64,000 nt of DNA from Gliomastix tumulicola (taxonomy: Eukaryota > Ascomycota > Sordariomycetes > Hypocreales > Bionectriaceae), in assembly GCA_001599755.1 (NCBI GenBank), contig BCHX01000005.1:1211922-1275921 (forward strand), read 5' to 3'. A program made the translations under genes and the position numbers. The notes below the pieces were generated by a model. The model did not search any database and was not told the origin of the DNA. It saw only the letters and a list, made by a program, of their open reading frames with translations. Below, in pieces: positions 44,858 through 56,777 of this stretch (positions are counted from its first letter, which is position 1; each line of letters opens with the position of its first letter).

Positions 44858-47800
44858 TTACTGGCTGTCTCCAAGGTCGGATTGAAGTCCACATAGGACC
44901 AGAAAGTCCTTGAACTTCGGCAGCATCACATCTCCGTTATACACAAGACTGTTGTTATTCGCCACCCCCTGCGACCCGGCCTCTGCGTCTTGCAGCAGCT
45001 TCTGCTTTGCAAAAGGCAGAATGCACTGCTGCCCCCTTTTCGACCGAAAGTGATCCTCCCGCTTGTCACGGCGTGTGAATTCCGCCTTGCAGCCCCATTC
45101 TGTCCCGTCGTCGAGCTTCCCGAAGCAGAGGAGCTTGTTCTCGCTGCCATGCTGACGCTCGTGTCTCCTCCTGTCATTGTTGCGGGCGAACGCCATGCCG
45201 CACTGATAGCAAGCGTACGGCTTGTCGACTTCGCCGGAATGTTTCTTTGCGTGGAGCTTGAGGGTGTGTCTGCGGGTGAAGCTTTTGCCGCAGTCGGGAC
45301 ACAGGAATTTCCCGGTCTGCTGGGACGGTGTGTCGGGATTGTCAGACGTCTCTTCAATAACCGGGAAGTCCCAGTCGTTGTCGTCAAAATCGAGGCCATG
45401 CTGCTCAAAGACATGCCGTGTGAGCTCTGCCTTGCTGGCATAGCCGAATGTTGCCTTCAAACACCCACTGACGACACACAAAAATGGGCGCTCGTGCTTA
45501 TCGATGTGACTGTTGCGATCCCGTTCCGTGGAGAACCCCTCGTGATAGTAGTAGCAGCTGATCCTGGGGCATTTGAAGTGCTTATGCCCGTAGTAGCGCT
45601 CCAGTGACTGTTGCTTGTCTTTCGCAGCGGTAGGTGAGACACTGAGAGATTCCAGAGCTTCGCGGACTCGTCCTACTCTCTTCCATATATCCAGAGCCTC
45701 ATCGTCCGAGGGCGCCTGAGCATTGATTCCAAGCTGTCGTTTAGCCCAGGCCACAGCTTGGGCGACTTTATCTTGGGATTCGCAGTCGGAAAGATGAGAG
45801 AGCATTTTCTTGATCGACGTCGAGACCGGTAGCTTTTTCGAAGCATCGCACCAGTGAGAGTCCACGAAGACGTCTATGGCCTCCATCAACTCATCCTGCA
45901 AGTCTTGATCCAGAACCTCGCTCGACCTGTCAAAGCTCCCCTGCAGGTGGATCTCCCAGCAGGCAGAGGCGTAATCAAGAAGCCCGTACAGTCCTCGTAG
46001 CAATTCGTCTTGAATGTTCTCTTGTGTGTGATCCTTACCCAAGTCGGGCATGCCAAGGTACGAGAAACCCAGGTAAGACATGGTGAGGACAGTCATAGAA
46101 CGATGGACATCCTTGGGGATGATATACTGGGAAGAGATAAGGTAACTGGACGACGTTAGTAGTTGCAACTCCCAAAAATCCCGATGAACTTACTGCCTGG
46201 CAGTTTCATGAACTAAGTCAACCATGCCATTTGCCTGAGGCTCGATAAACGATGAGAAAAGGCTTTTAGGCTCCTCCACGAGACGCCTGCCGTCATTGTT
46301 CGCTTCCTTGTCAAGCTCAATGGATATAGCACACTGAATCTCCCGCCACCGTAGCGGTCTCGGGGCACACGCCACCCAGCCGAGGACTTTCTTGACCGTC
46401 TTCTGCGTGGTGTCACTTCGCCCCTGGGTCATTCGATCCATGATTCTGGCGTACCTGCGGACAAAGGCGTCATTCAGTACAAGATCAAGGTTTTTGTGCT
46501 GTCGACTCTAAGATTCTCTTACACTTCATTGAGTTTTAATGGGAAGTGGTCTGGACTGATCTCCGAGAGCACATCGTCTCGAGAAGGGAGGTCTGCAAGG
46601 TATTCCAAAACAAGTTTTGCAAACAAGAACATGCCTGCATCCCCCCAAGGATTCGTTAACACGAAGAGGGTAAGTGAAATGAGGCTTTAAACGTACCTTG
46701 CGCCATTGCGGTCACGATCCTTGCAACATTGTGCTCTCGTGCAGACAGCTTCCCAACTCGGTCCTCGATTTTCTGATGCCAGTGTTCGGCAAACGCCTCG
46801 ATGTCCTTTTCTGTGTCTGTGTGTGTAAGCTTCAGCTGGGACGTCTGGCTGAAACTGTTCCGCGCCGCGCCGTCATCTTGACTGACAAAGAGGCACCTGA
46901 ACATCATCTTCTCGTTCACTGGGAGAGAGTCGCTGAACTCTTGTACCCACGTGGCAGTCCGCTTGAGGTCCTCTTTCCCGCATTCGTCGAGGCCGTCCAG
47001 CACGAGATATACCGTCGTCTTCTGCATAGCCGTCGTGATCATTAGTTCGAGTAGCTTTTCTGCCAGGTCCGTCGATGCGAGTGTCGGGCCGCTACTTATG
47101 CACCGCTCTTGGTATAGCTGTGGCACGGCATCGGGGCATTCGACAATCAGCTGCGAGATCAAAGACCGTGCAATCGATAGGAACGAATTTCGTTGCCTGT
47201 CGCCGTATTTGCAGTAGAAATACGCAACCGTCACATCCGAAGAAGTCGACTCTTGGATAAGTTGATCGATAACGACGGATGCCAGCACCGTTTTCCCTGC
47301 AAGATTATGCGTCAAGAGCTTGATTTCCTTGGCTCAGCCATCCACGCTTCCACACACACACAGCTCACTTACCAGCGCCCGGGATCCCAGTCAGCCACAG
47401 TAGTGGTGTTGTACAGAAATCAAAGCTGTGCCAATTCTCGAACTTATTGTCGTTCAACAGCCATGCTCCTGAGCCTGAACAGATCCTGGCCTCGCGGTGC
47501 CTGCTCTGTTCGCCACTGTTATCGAAGCCTGATAGCCACGCTTTTGCCTCGTCACGCTGGCGATCCTCCTCTGCCTTCAGCTCGTCGCTGAAGCCGTCTT
47601 CGACGCGTTTCCGGGTCGCAATGGTCTCCTGGAGCTGCATTATGGTTGCTCGGCTCTCTATGAGTCGCCTGTGCTCTCTGAGATTCGAAACGAGGTGGGT
47701 TATCTTCTTGACGAAGCCTGTCCATGTTGCCATGAATAGCTTCTTCCAGACTAACACAAAGGGTCAGAAGAGAGAGGAGGAGAGAAGAAGAAGGAGAAGG

Positions 47801-48523
47801 AGAAGGAGAAGGAGAAGGAAATGAATTATTAATGGACACTCACAAGACTTTCTGAAGTACCGGACTGCCTCCATGTGGAAGTCGAGTATGTCTTTGTAGA
47901 TCATACCAAGGATCTGCCTCAGATGTGGATTGGCGGCAAAGAGTTCAAAGTCCATCAGGAGCGGGATCTCTTCTCCAATACTCTGATACGCGTCAAGGAC
48001 GCGGTTGAGGGCCTCGCTGTATGTGCTGGTAGTCTTTTTACTGATTATTAGTCTCGAGATTTGAGCCGCTCTTTGTGTGCCTAGGATACGGACCTGCAGA
48101 ATGAATTTCATAGGACCCTAAAAGTATACGAAGGGGGCTGCCACGAGGAAAACGTCCCAAGCGTGACATGCCCTCTTTCAGTCAGCCACAAGTTCAGTCA
48201 TTGGTAAGCCATAGGTAGCTGTGTCCTATAAACAGCTTTTAGCCATAACTTGAGGCTATGTGGCTGCCACGTACCCAGACGAAAGCAAGAATATCAGAGG
48301 TATTGAGAAAGACCTCGATGACCTTGCCGTAGTTTTCCATGGCCGTAAGGAACGGCTCCAGCCGCCTCATGTACATCATGCTTCGCTTGTTCTCTTGGTC
48401 CTTCTGCATTTTGGAGAGCACTTGCTTCAGTGCGCCGAGGTCGGTCATCTTGAAGTCGTCTTTCTCCTCCTGTGTGAGGCCTGCCTTGAATTCCTTCAAG
48501 GCGGTCTCAAAGACAAGACTCAT
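44858..48523 (-). CDS. NLR-like protein: DUF7708-type N-terminus, NACHT NTPase, C2H2 zinc fingers
   Basis: Exons on the minus strand: 48523-48275, 48117-47844, 47750-47373, 47296-46697, 46634-46523, 46454-46194 and 46145-44858. All introns are GT-AG and in phase, giving 1053 residues. A further 60-bp in-frame intron (48093-48034) is likely, giving 1033. The N-terminal 150 residues match the fungal DUF7708 type (LEPFLTAMENYGKVIEVF, FVWGPMKFILQ). The NACHT domain has P-loop GIPGAGKT at 276-283 and Walker B YLVLDGLDECG at 377-387, numbered for the 1033-residue form. A helical region follows. The last quarter carries C2H2-type fingers, the clearest being FLCPDCGKSFTRRHTLKLHAKKH and YACYQCGMAFARNNDRRRHERQH. 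Such STAND proteins are linked to fungal non-self recognition and programmed cell death; that role is inferred. It is divergent from the SNF2-RING gene. Confidence 0.9.
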
Positions 48524-49246
48524 GTTGATGGAGGGGCACCTCAAGCCGCAAGAAAGTGAAAAGAAAGACAGGGACAGAAAAAGGAAAAGCCCAGAGGTGG
48601 TTCGTGTTGAGGGAGATTCGTAAGGCGATTGCTCTTGGGCGGAATATTGGAGGATGGATGGATGGAGCCTGCCCAGGCACCTACTAGTATGTAAGGCGTA
48701 ACCGAGGGCCGGTCATAAATAGTCGTGCTGTGAGACTGGAAAAAGTAGGTGCGTCACGTCCACGTAATTATTTCATCTTTCTGTCCACTTTTTCCCAGGG
48801 GCTTAGCGGTAATGGCGCAGCGCACTGCCACAGGCGCGGTTGCCCGATGTGAAAGGGAAGACAAAAAGGTGCACCACCCCACCTGGTCTCATGTTTAACG
48901 GGCAAGTGGCCGAATAAATACTTGAGTCATGCGAACATACATTTTAGGTGTGTAGGTGGCTCAGTATTTTCTTCCGCCCCTTCATAGGGCAGGCCTCCGG
49001 GCTGGTAGTACCCACCCGTGCGGGTACTTCCTGTTCTTCTTCTTTTGTCCATGGCTCAACTAACACAGGCACTTCTTCTGGGTTCCAGCTGATCGGGCGG
49101 TTCGCAACTTCGTCGCCTTCTTCAACGAGGCAGTCCGGACGCCTGAAATGAATGACGACGCCGCGCCGCCGCTCATCGAATCCATTCACAATGATGACTC
49201 TGGGCTTGCATTCTAGTCGACCAGTCGAACGAAGACTATCTCGACG
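48524..49246. promoter_or_regulatory. Divergent promoter region of the NLR-like and SNF2-RING genes
   Basis: The two starts are 723 bp apart and face away from each other, so both promoters must fit here. I see no clear TATA box. ORFs of 67-81 codons on both strands at about 48945-49189 lack support. Confidence 0.6.
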
Positions 49247-52200
49247 ATGAGCGCCTATAAGCGGTTCCTCGACATCCCTGATCCTCGCTATAGCGGCACT
49301 TTGTCCCCCAAGCGACCTAGAAGCGATGGCGGCGACGGCGCTGCGTCACCGGCGTCATCATCGTTGTCTGGTTCGCCGACGCCCAGCAGCTTCGGTCAAC
49401 GCACGGGATATTACAGCGATCCAGGCAAGTCACGACCGAGCCCAGTTGTCGGATCCAACTTCTCACACAATGCGTAATTGCAGGATCGTCGGTCTACCTG
49501 CCCTCGGCTCGGCCTCCTAGCTCTGCCGATGATTTAGCTGCATCTGCCAGCGAGTATCACGAGGACACGCCCATGGAAGATGTCCCTCAGGATGGAGAGG
49601 TCATCTTGATTGGAATGGTATGGTCTGCCCACGGAAACCAGAGCCCATCTCGGCTAACGAACTGGTAGATCTGCAGCATACGTGCCAACATTTGCCCGGT
49701 CAAAGATCATCGGGATATCAGCTTTCAGTCCACTGGCACGTCTGAATCCAACCTGACACCCCTCAGTACAGTCATCAGCGAGGATAGAGGCGCTGTGCAG
49801 TCAGACTGTGGCAAGAAACTAGCCTATCTGAACAACAAGACGCACATGGCGCTCTGGAAGGTGTCCTCTACCCACAACGTGTCGTACACCGCGCTTGTCA
49901 ATGTCGAAACACTCAAGAGCGCCCTGGTAGCAGCAGATGATGCACATCGTCAACAGAAACGAGGCGCAGCTGGCATCCATCCCTGTTCCCTCGACCTCCT
50001 GGTGTCCTGTCCCAGACCCTCCGCAGACTCAGTGGCCAGGATATTAGCCAAGTACATGCTGTTCTTGCAGCATCCGCATCCCTACTCAACGACTCTTCCC
50101 TACGAGAATCCACAGTACCTGGATATCCCAGGGGCGTCTTTTTCGGCAGGATCAATACTACCACCCCTTAACAAGGGGGTGATGGAGTCGTTCGAGTCTT
50201 CTGAAGCCGAGCAAGGCGACAGACGTCGAGATGCGCATTATCTGGACCCATCATGTCTTCTAGATGATCTTCCGATTCCAGATGGTATTCAGGCGGTTGA
50301 TATTGATGAGAGAATCAAGACTGATCTGCAAATGTCAGTGTGTCTGCGTTTCACCCTTCATTCTCAGATTTACTAACACTGTAGTCCAGCTACCAAAGGG
50401 AAGGCGTGGACTTCATCACTCGGCGAGAGACGCTAGATATGCCACAATCCAAGTTATGGCAACGAGATACCACTAGGTCCATGCCAGGAGGTGATATGTG
50501 AGTCCAACATTCCGTCGGGTTCTTAGCAGGTGGCTAATTTGTTCAGGTTCCTACACCGCATCACTGGAGCACGTCGGAAAGCCATGGATGATTTCCCAGG
50601 CGGTCTCCTAGCTGACGATATGGGTCTTGGGAAGACTTTGATGATGATAGTGGCCGTTGTGACGACACTAGCATCCGCAGCCAAACACACCGAGACAACA
50701 CTCCCTCAGACTGTAGTCTCGATCAGGGGCAACTTGACTCCGGTAAAGTCAACATTAGTTCTTGTCCCATCTGCCTGTGCGTCGGCTCTTTGTCCTTATT
50801 GATAGCGCGAAGCTAACTTGACCAGTGCTGATGGGAATGTGGACTACCGAGGTTGAGAAGTACGTTCCCCTTCGAGCTCAGGGTATAAACAAACTAACAG
50901 CTCGAAAGGCATGTTCAACCCGGAGCTCTGAGTGTCTACAAGTATCACGGCTTGAATCGACGCCTCGACGACTCCAAGCCGGTCCCTTATGATATCGTTA
51001 TCTCCACCTACGCAACAATCACATCGGATTTTGGCCGAGGAGGAGGCGTTCTAAGCAAGTTCAACTGGTACCGCTTGATCCTTGATGAAGGTTTGATTTT
51101 CTCCCAGATGAACGGGAAAAATCCCTCGAGCTAACGTGAAGTTAGCCCACGTTATAAGAAACTGGTCCACCAAGCAATTCAACGCGGTCGACAACCTATC
51201 AGCGAGCATCCGTTGGTGCCTGACAGGAACTCCGATCCAGAACAACGTCGGCGACCTCGGCTCTCTTGTACGGTTTCTTCGAGTGCCGGAGCTCTCCAAC
51301 GCCATACAGTTTCGAAAGTATATCTCTGGTATTAAGCCACAAGATGCTATGTTCCACAGGCCGAACATTCCGAACCTCAAGCTTATGCTCACGTCCATGT
51401 GTCTACGCCGCAGCAGAGATATTATCTCCTTGCCGGGTATCACGGAAGAAGTATGCGAGCCAGCATTTACTAAACAGGAGAAAGCTCTCTACGACGGCCG
51501 TGTGGCGCTACTCAAGAAGTCTATAACGAAGGAGACGAACCGTGGCCCGAAGGACAAGGAATCTGCGAGCAAGCCTGTTCTGGAAGCCGTTCTGCGCTTG
51601 AGAATCTTCTGCAACGTGGGCCTCGTTGGCAGGCTAGAGTCTGATCATCTCTTCAGCCTTCTGCAGCAGGAGAGCGATACCAACTGCCGCTGGTGCGATA
51701 TAGCTGTCGGCACCATGGACGGAGATGAAATCTCCGAGAGGCCTCGGATCACACACTGCTATCATCTAGTCTGCGGAGAGTGCATTCCATCCGTACAGAA
51801 GTCAAGGAATCCATCAGAGTGCCCCATCTGTTCGGAGAAACACGAAGGAGATATATTCCTGGACTATGCCGAAGGAGAAGGTGACGAGGACATGGAGTCT
51901 CAGGTCAAGCAACCCTGGCCGTCAAAACTGGTTGCTGTGGCCCAGAATCTGGCAGAACACCTCGAAGCAGAAAAGAGGTGCGCATTGTACCGTCATACAT
52001 CCAGCTTTTACCGCCATTCGTTGCTAACATCCCGTGACTTCAGCATCGTTTTCTCATTCTGGAGGCAGAGCCTCGACGTACTCGGTCAACTCCTGCTCGA
52101 GCGAGGCATACCTTATTCTCGGATCGACGGCCAGATCAAGCCAGACAAACGAAAGGAGATTCTGACAGATTTTCGCTCCAAGGCGTCCGAGCGAGTCCTT

Positions 52201-52603
52201 CTCATGACCCTGGGCACCGGCGCCGTTGGGCTCAACGATCTGTCCGTTGCCAGTCGCGTCCACTTCCTCGAACCGCAGTGGAATCCGTCAGTAGAGACCC
52301 AAGCCGTCGGCCGCGTTCTGCGAATCGGTCAAGAGAGGAAATGCCATATCGTACGATACATCATGAAAGGCTCTATCGAGAAGGTATGCAAAGTTTCGGT
52401 TTTCGTGCCCCGGGATTGGCTCCATGCTAATCAGCACCAACATGCAGAGCGTTCAGGAACGGCAGTTCATCAAGCTCGACTTAGCGGCTGCTGGTGGTCT
52501 TTACTCAGGGTCGAAATCTGACCGTCCCCGACCAGATAGAAGCTTGCGAAAGGACCAGCTTCGCCGACTCCAGAGTCTACTCAAGCCGATTGACGAGACC
52601 TGA
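49247..52603 (+). CDS. SNF2-family helicase with embedded RING finger (Rad5/Rad16/HLTF-like)
   Basis: Ten exons: 49247-49424, 49484-49617, 49669-50333, 50390-50497, 50547-50776, 50826-50859, 50909-51090, 51146-51977, 52044-52383 and 52448-52603. They give 952 residues in consistent phase. The Ser/Pro-rich N-terminus contains a basic SPKRPRS patch. Helicase motif I is LLADDMGLGKT (to about 391), motif II is LILDEAH (to about 512), and motif III is LTGTPIQNN near 537-545. A RING finger with Cys/His ligands at 691, 694, 715, 717, 720, 723, 736 and 739 splits the helicase lobes. Motifs V-VI appear as LLMTLGTGAVGLNDL, EPQWNPSVETQAVGRVLRIGQ. This architecture marks the Rad5/Rad16 group of ATP-dependent remodelers/E3 ligases acting in DNA repair; the divergent neighbour suggests a possible accessory role. 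Intron 1 is GC-AG (GCAAGT). Confidence 0.93.
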
Positions 52604-53378
52604 GTTAAGCAAAGAGTACGCGACGGTGTTTCTTCGGTACAGGTCGTGCCACAACCACCAAACAGTAACAAGGACGCTTCTTATCAAGTCAAGGCCACTG
52701 TCGTTGGGCCGTGTACGAGGAGTAATGCCAGCTCGAAATCGACGGCAAGATGATGCCGTGTACAGTTAGACAGATAGCTATCAGAATCATCCGATATATC
52801 TGCAGATCCTGGACACATGGTCCGCGCTTAATTTGGCGGCAAAGGCACCGTGCATGCTCACAGTATTTGCCGCAGCCCCCAAACTGTCCGCTTACTAGCC
52901 AATCAAACTCGCGCAGTGTCGGACTTCTTAGTCAGCATTCCAAAGAGCGGGTCATGAGCACAGCGCCCTCGAAGTTTAATCGCCAAACCTTCACTGAGAA
53001 TATGTCACGTGGCAAAGCACCCACTGTCTGCTGGTTCGTCTCTCTAATACCTGGCGACTAGATTTACATATAGCACGAGCAGGTACGTCGGACAAAGTGA
53101 GTTACTGTCTTATAATTGATTCTGTGCCTTTTCTGAATAGCAGCATCAAAAGTTGCTATGCTTTTGAGACTTTTCATGTATAATTGCTTGCATTGCGAGT
53201 AGTCCCGGCTTGCCTGCGCTCACTTACTCGAGTTCCAGCTACCCTACACCAGCTTGAGATGCTTCAAAACATGACAACACAACTGTTAATATTTGGGACT
53301 ATCAATGGCTGCTAAAGTTGGTATAGATTCTTTTTTTTTCTCTGAGATTCTCAGATAGACAACCAGCTCATAGATTCA
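52604..53378. other. Convergent intergenic region
   Basis: 3' flanks of the SNF2-RING gene and the GH43 gene. It is AT-richer than the coding DNA and no gene is recognised. Confidence 0.6.
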
Positions 53379-55010
53379 CTAAATATTCCTTGTGGTGAAA
53401 CTCTTGAGCGTAACCTGTCCGCCCAGCGCCTTAGTTGCAAAGTTGAATGCAGCGAATCTATATCCAGTAAAGAACTGCCAGATGTTCGTGAGCAGGTAAT
53501 CATCGCCAAGCACCTCCCAAGTCGAGCCATCCGTGCTGTAGCTAAAGGACGTGGCCCTTGAGCGCGGTTTGTTGAAGGCCGGCGTGACGTCAACCTCGAT
53601 GCGGAAGTAGACTGTTGACGCGTTGCCTGGCACAGCTGCACGAGCTTGAATGGATCCGGCGTTGACAGGCTTCCAGCCGTTCTGGTTGAGTTTGGCACCA
53701 GTAACGTAGATGAATTCATTGCCAGAGGCTCCCTTCTGCACAGCGATGTAGGCCGACTCGTCGCGGAAGAGAGCGGCCCCCGCACGGTCTCCGTTGGCCA
53801 GCTGGCTGATGTCGAGCTTGAATATGGCCTCGGCTTTGGGGCCATTGATACGATGGGTGAGGGTGTTGCGTGCCCAGTAGATGTTGTCCGTCACGGTGGC
53901 GGTCTTGAGGATCAGACCTCCTCCCTTGGCGAAGCTGAATGCCGACGTGTCTGGGTTGTGGTTCCACTCCCAGAAGGGGCTGAGAGCGCCAGTCGAGAAG
54001 TCATCCGTCTCTGGGAAGTCGGGGACTGACTTGGCGGTGTCGACGGGCACGGGGTAGTTTACGCCCCAAGAGCCATTGTCGAGAACCACGGACGGCCAGT
54101 TATCGCCACCCCACTCCATGGGTGCGAGGACAGGGATACGCCCGGCCGGGTACGCATCCAGGAAGGCCAAGTAGTGCCATGAGCCATCCTGAGCCTCGAC
54201 CATACCACCCTGATGAGCCCAGCCAGCGTTCGAGAGGGGACCGGGAACGCTGTCGAACAGCTCACGCTTCTCATACGGACCCCAGATGCTTTTAGAGCGG
54301 AGCACCCACTCGCCGCTGGCGACCTTGGTGGGCACAATCCAGTAATAGCCCTTGGCCTTGTAGAGATGCGATCCCTCGAGGTAGACGTCGGTGCTTCTGA
54401 ACACAACTTCGGACCGGACCTCTGAGAGGCCGTCGGGGGAGAGCTGAGCCACCTTGATATCGTACCGGCCGTACACAACGTAGGGAGTGTCGTCGTCATC
54501 GAAGAGAAGGCCGTTGTCGTAGTAGCAAGAGTCAATGGTGCCCTTTAGCGACCAATCCCAGCTGTCCACATCGCCGCCATTCTCCAGCGCACCGTTGCCG
54601 GGGGATGTGTAGACGTACGTCTTGCCCTCTTGGATGCAACCCATCCAATAGAAGGTGTCGTCCGACTCCCGGTAGCGCAGTGTGCTCGCCCAGATTCCGC
54701 CAACATAGGCACTCTCGCCATTCGTGAGGTCATACGCGCTCCCGAAGTCGAGCGTGGGGACGCTGTGGCCAACGGGATACCATTTGACCAGGTCGTAGGA
54801 CTTCCAGATGGGGGCGCCAGGGGAGAAAGCGGAGTTGGAGGACGAGTAGTAGTAGACGTCGCCCACACGTAGGACGTCGATATCGGGGAGGTCTTGGAAG
54901 ATGACCGGGTTGCTAAAGGAACCCGACTGCCGGGTCTCGAGAACCGGGCTTGCCTGACCGAGCTGTGACAGGAGCCCAGTGAGGAGGGCCAGCGAGGAGA
55001 GGAGCTGCAT
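53379..55010 (-). CDS. Secreted glycoside hydrolase family 43 (beta-xylosidase/arabinofuranosidase type)
   Basis: Single exon of 543 residues from ATG 55010; the open frame extends upstream only through a GTG. A signal peptide (MQLLSSLALLTGLLSQLGQA) precedes a five-bladed GH43 propeller. Expected catalytic residues are visible: the general base Asp in LPDIDVLRVGDVYYYSSS (about residue 43), the pKa-modulating Asp in LLFDDDDTPYVVYG, and the acid Glu in VYLEGSHLYKAKGYYWI. GGMVEAQDGSWHYLAFLD and AGRIPVLAPMEW continue the propeller. From about residue 330 a C-terminal beta-sandwich module of the xylosidase type follows (FWEWNHNPDTSAFSF, YWARNTLTHRI). It should release pentose units from hemicellulose outside the cell; exact substrate is not readable from sequence. 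Confidence 0.92.
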   Translation of the reverse strand: MQLLSSLALLTGLLSQLGQASPVLETRQSGSFSNPVIFQDLPDIDVLRVGDVYYYSSSNSAFSPGAPIWKSYDLVKWYPVGHSVPTLDFGSAYDLTNGESAYVGGIWASTLRYRESDDTFYWMGCIQEGKTYVYTSPGNGALENGGDVDSWDWSLKGTIDSCYYDNGLLFDDDDTPYVVYGRYDIKVAQLSPDGLSEVRSEVVFRSTDVYLEGSHLYKAKGYYWIVPTKVASGEWVLRSKSIWGPYEKRELFDSVPGPLSNAGWAHQGGMVEAQDGSWHYLAFLDAYPAGRIPVLAPMEWGGDNWPSVVLDNGSWGVNYPVPVDTAKSVPDFPETDDFSTGALSPFWEWNHNPDTSAFSFAKGGGLILKTATVTDNIYWARNTLTHRINGPKAEAIFKLDISQLANGDRAGAALFRDESAYIAVQKGASGNEFIYVTGAKLNQNGWKPVNAGSIQARAAVPGNASTVYFRIEVDVTPAFNKPRSRATSFSYSTDGSTWEVLGDDYLLTNIWQFFTGYRFAAFNFATKALGGQVTLKSFTTRNI

Positions 55011-55076
55011 CTTGAGAAAGCCAAAGCTGCTATTCACTTTGCCGGACCATCGTGAAGAAAGACGGGCAGTCGACGC

Positions 55077-55085
55077 CTTTTAAAC
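55077..55085 (-). promoter_or_regulatory. TATA-like element of the GH43 gene
   Basis: TTTAAAAGG on the minus strand, about 70 bp upstream of the GH43 start codon, followed by a short leader. Position fits a core promoter. Confidence 0.4.
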
Positions 55086-56676
55086 CCCTGAACCGTCGTC
55101 GTCTCCTCCTCCACCGGGGGATCGTCACTGGAGAGACCCGGACATCTGGTGGCATTACCCCAATGAGGGGGCACGGGGGATTGTACGGAGCCAAACCCCG
55201 GACGGCGGCAATGGCATATTCATCTAATTGGACCGCTTGGGAGAGGATGCCCCGCGACATGAAGAAGAGCACGCTTCAAAGGCCTGTCTCGGTCGATTCG
55301 AGCATCAATGAGCGTCTTGTCGTTTTGCTGACGGACCGCTCTCTCAGGTGTGGCTCAACCGAGCGAATGCGAAGAGTCGCATTCTCTCCATGATCGATAG
55401 CCTGGGGAGAACCCATTCGTGCGCATGCGATCTTCAAATTGCGGGGATTACCACGGACTGTTTGAACACTGCACCGCGACGCGCGGGAGGGGCCTGCGTG
55501 GGTTTATGCCAGAGCTGACGGTTGGCGAAGACGTCCGTGTGGTGCTTTCGCATCTCCCGCGGGCGGCAACACTACCTTTAGTAGTACTAGTAGTACCTAG
55601 GAAGTGTTGCATGCGCATGACGTCGATAGACCGATAGGCTTAGGGAAGTCGCATCCCAAGTACGGGCTTACAACATGAGGACTCCAAGGGAAGGGCTGCC
55701 CACAGGAGGGGAATATGTGGCTGCAGAGTCCGGATTAGTCAGCCAGCGCCGGCTAGCCCGATTAGAGGACTGCCTGCCCGATTTTATGCAGGCGGCCCTC
55801 CTCTCTCTTTTATAGCAGTTTACAGCACAATAGAGGTCCTTTTGCACCCTGGCAGAACATCATCGGAAGATGAATTCTACTTGCAGCAGCGACTCGTGAA
55901 TGAGTCGTCCATAGGTATGTTCTTCAGATTGAATCACGTGATGTCATCCCCTGTCGTTCTCTCACCGCACAAAGTCGCCTTTGATTGGCTGGTGGCTTTT
56001 AGGGAGCATTCATCCTGGATGGTCCCATCGAGTCTACCCTCAAAATCAATGCACCGCTAATGAGCAGATGATGCGATGAGCCTCTTCCAACACCTCATCT
56101 GATCAAGCTCAAGCCACGCTTCCATCTCGGCTCCAACGGGCAGAGATGAATCATGGAAAAAACCTGCAAGGCGATGGACACTCATTGGGATTTCTGGCGA
56201 TGAGACCATAGGATCCTAACGCGTGATGACCGGGGTCCGATCACGAAATCCCCAAGCTGCCCACTGCTGATCCGAGTCTTATTTCGCCAATGGACGCCAT
56301 CTCGACGCCCTCTATCCTTTCTGGAAGGTCGATTCGCAGGCCGAGCCACGCATCGGCTGCTTCCTCCGGACCCCCTTCGTCCACTGTGAGTCTGCGACCG
56401 CGCTCGGATCAGGACGCCAGCCAGTAGGCGGGACGGGATTGCGGAGTGGCCGCTGATCTCTTTCCTGTTCGGTGCGGAAGCTCAAAATTAAAGACGATGA
56501 CGCCTTTTCGTCCCAAGCCTTGGGGGGGAGGTCGCGAACAAAAGATCCCTGACCCTGATGACGGATGTGACTTTGTTTGGCCGGTGGCTGCAGCTTGGGA
56601 GGAGTTGAGCGCAATCGAGAGGAGCAGGATATGATGATGATGGATGATGGATGACGATTGACCGAGCGGCGCAGCC

Positions 56677-56685
56677 TATATATAA
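56677..56685 (+). promoter_or_regulatory. TATA box of the M14 carboxypeptidase gene
   Basis: TATATATAA, 93 bp upstream of the start codon, followed by a normal-length leader. Confidence 0.65.
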
Positions 56686-56777
56686 CAGGGCCTGTGGTCG
56701 TCGTCCAGATCGTCGGCTTGTACTCTGCAGCTCGCTACAGCTTCAATTGGGCGTCAATCCATACTCCCAAGCTCACC

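Larger units (their letters stand above)
55011..56777. other. Divergent intergenic region between GH43 and M14 genes
   Basis: Holds promoters of two secreted-enzyme genes that diverge. TAGTAGTACTAGTAGTACC repeats occur near 55580-55600. I see no gene here. Whether carbon-repressor sites are present needs a motif scan. Confidence 0.55.
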
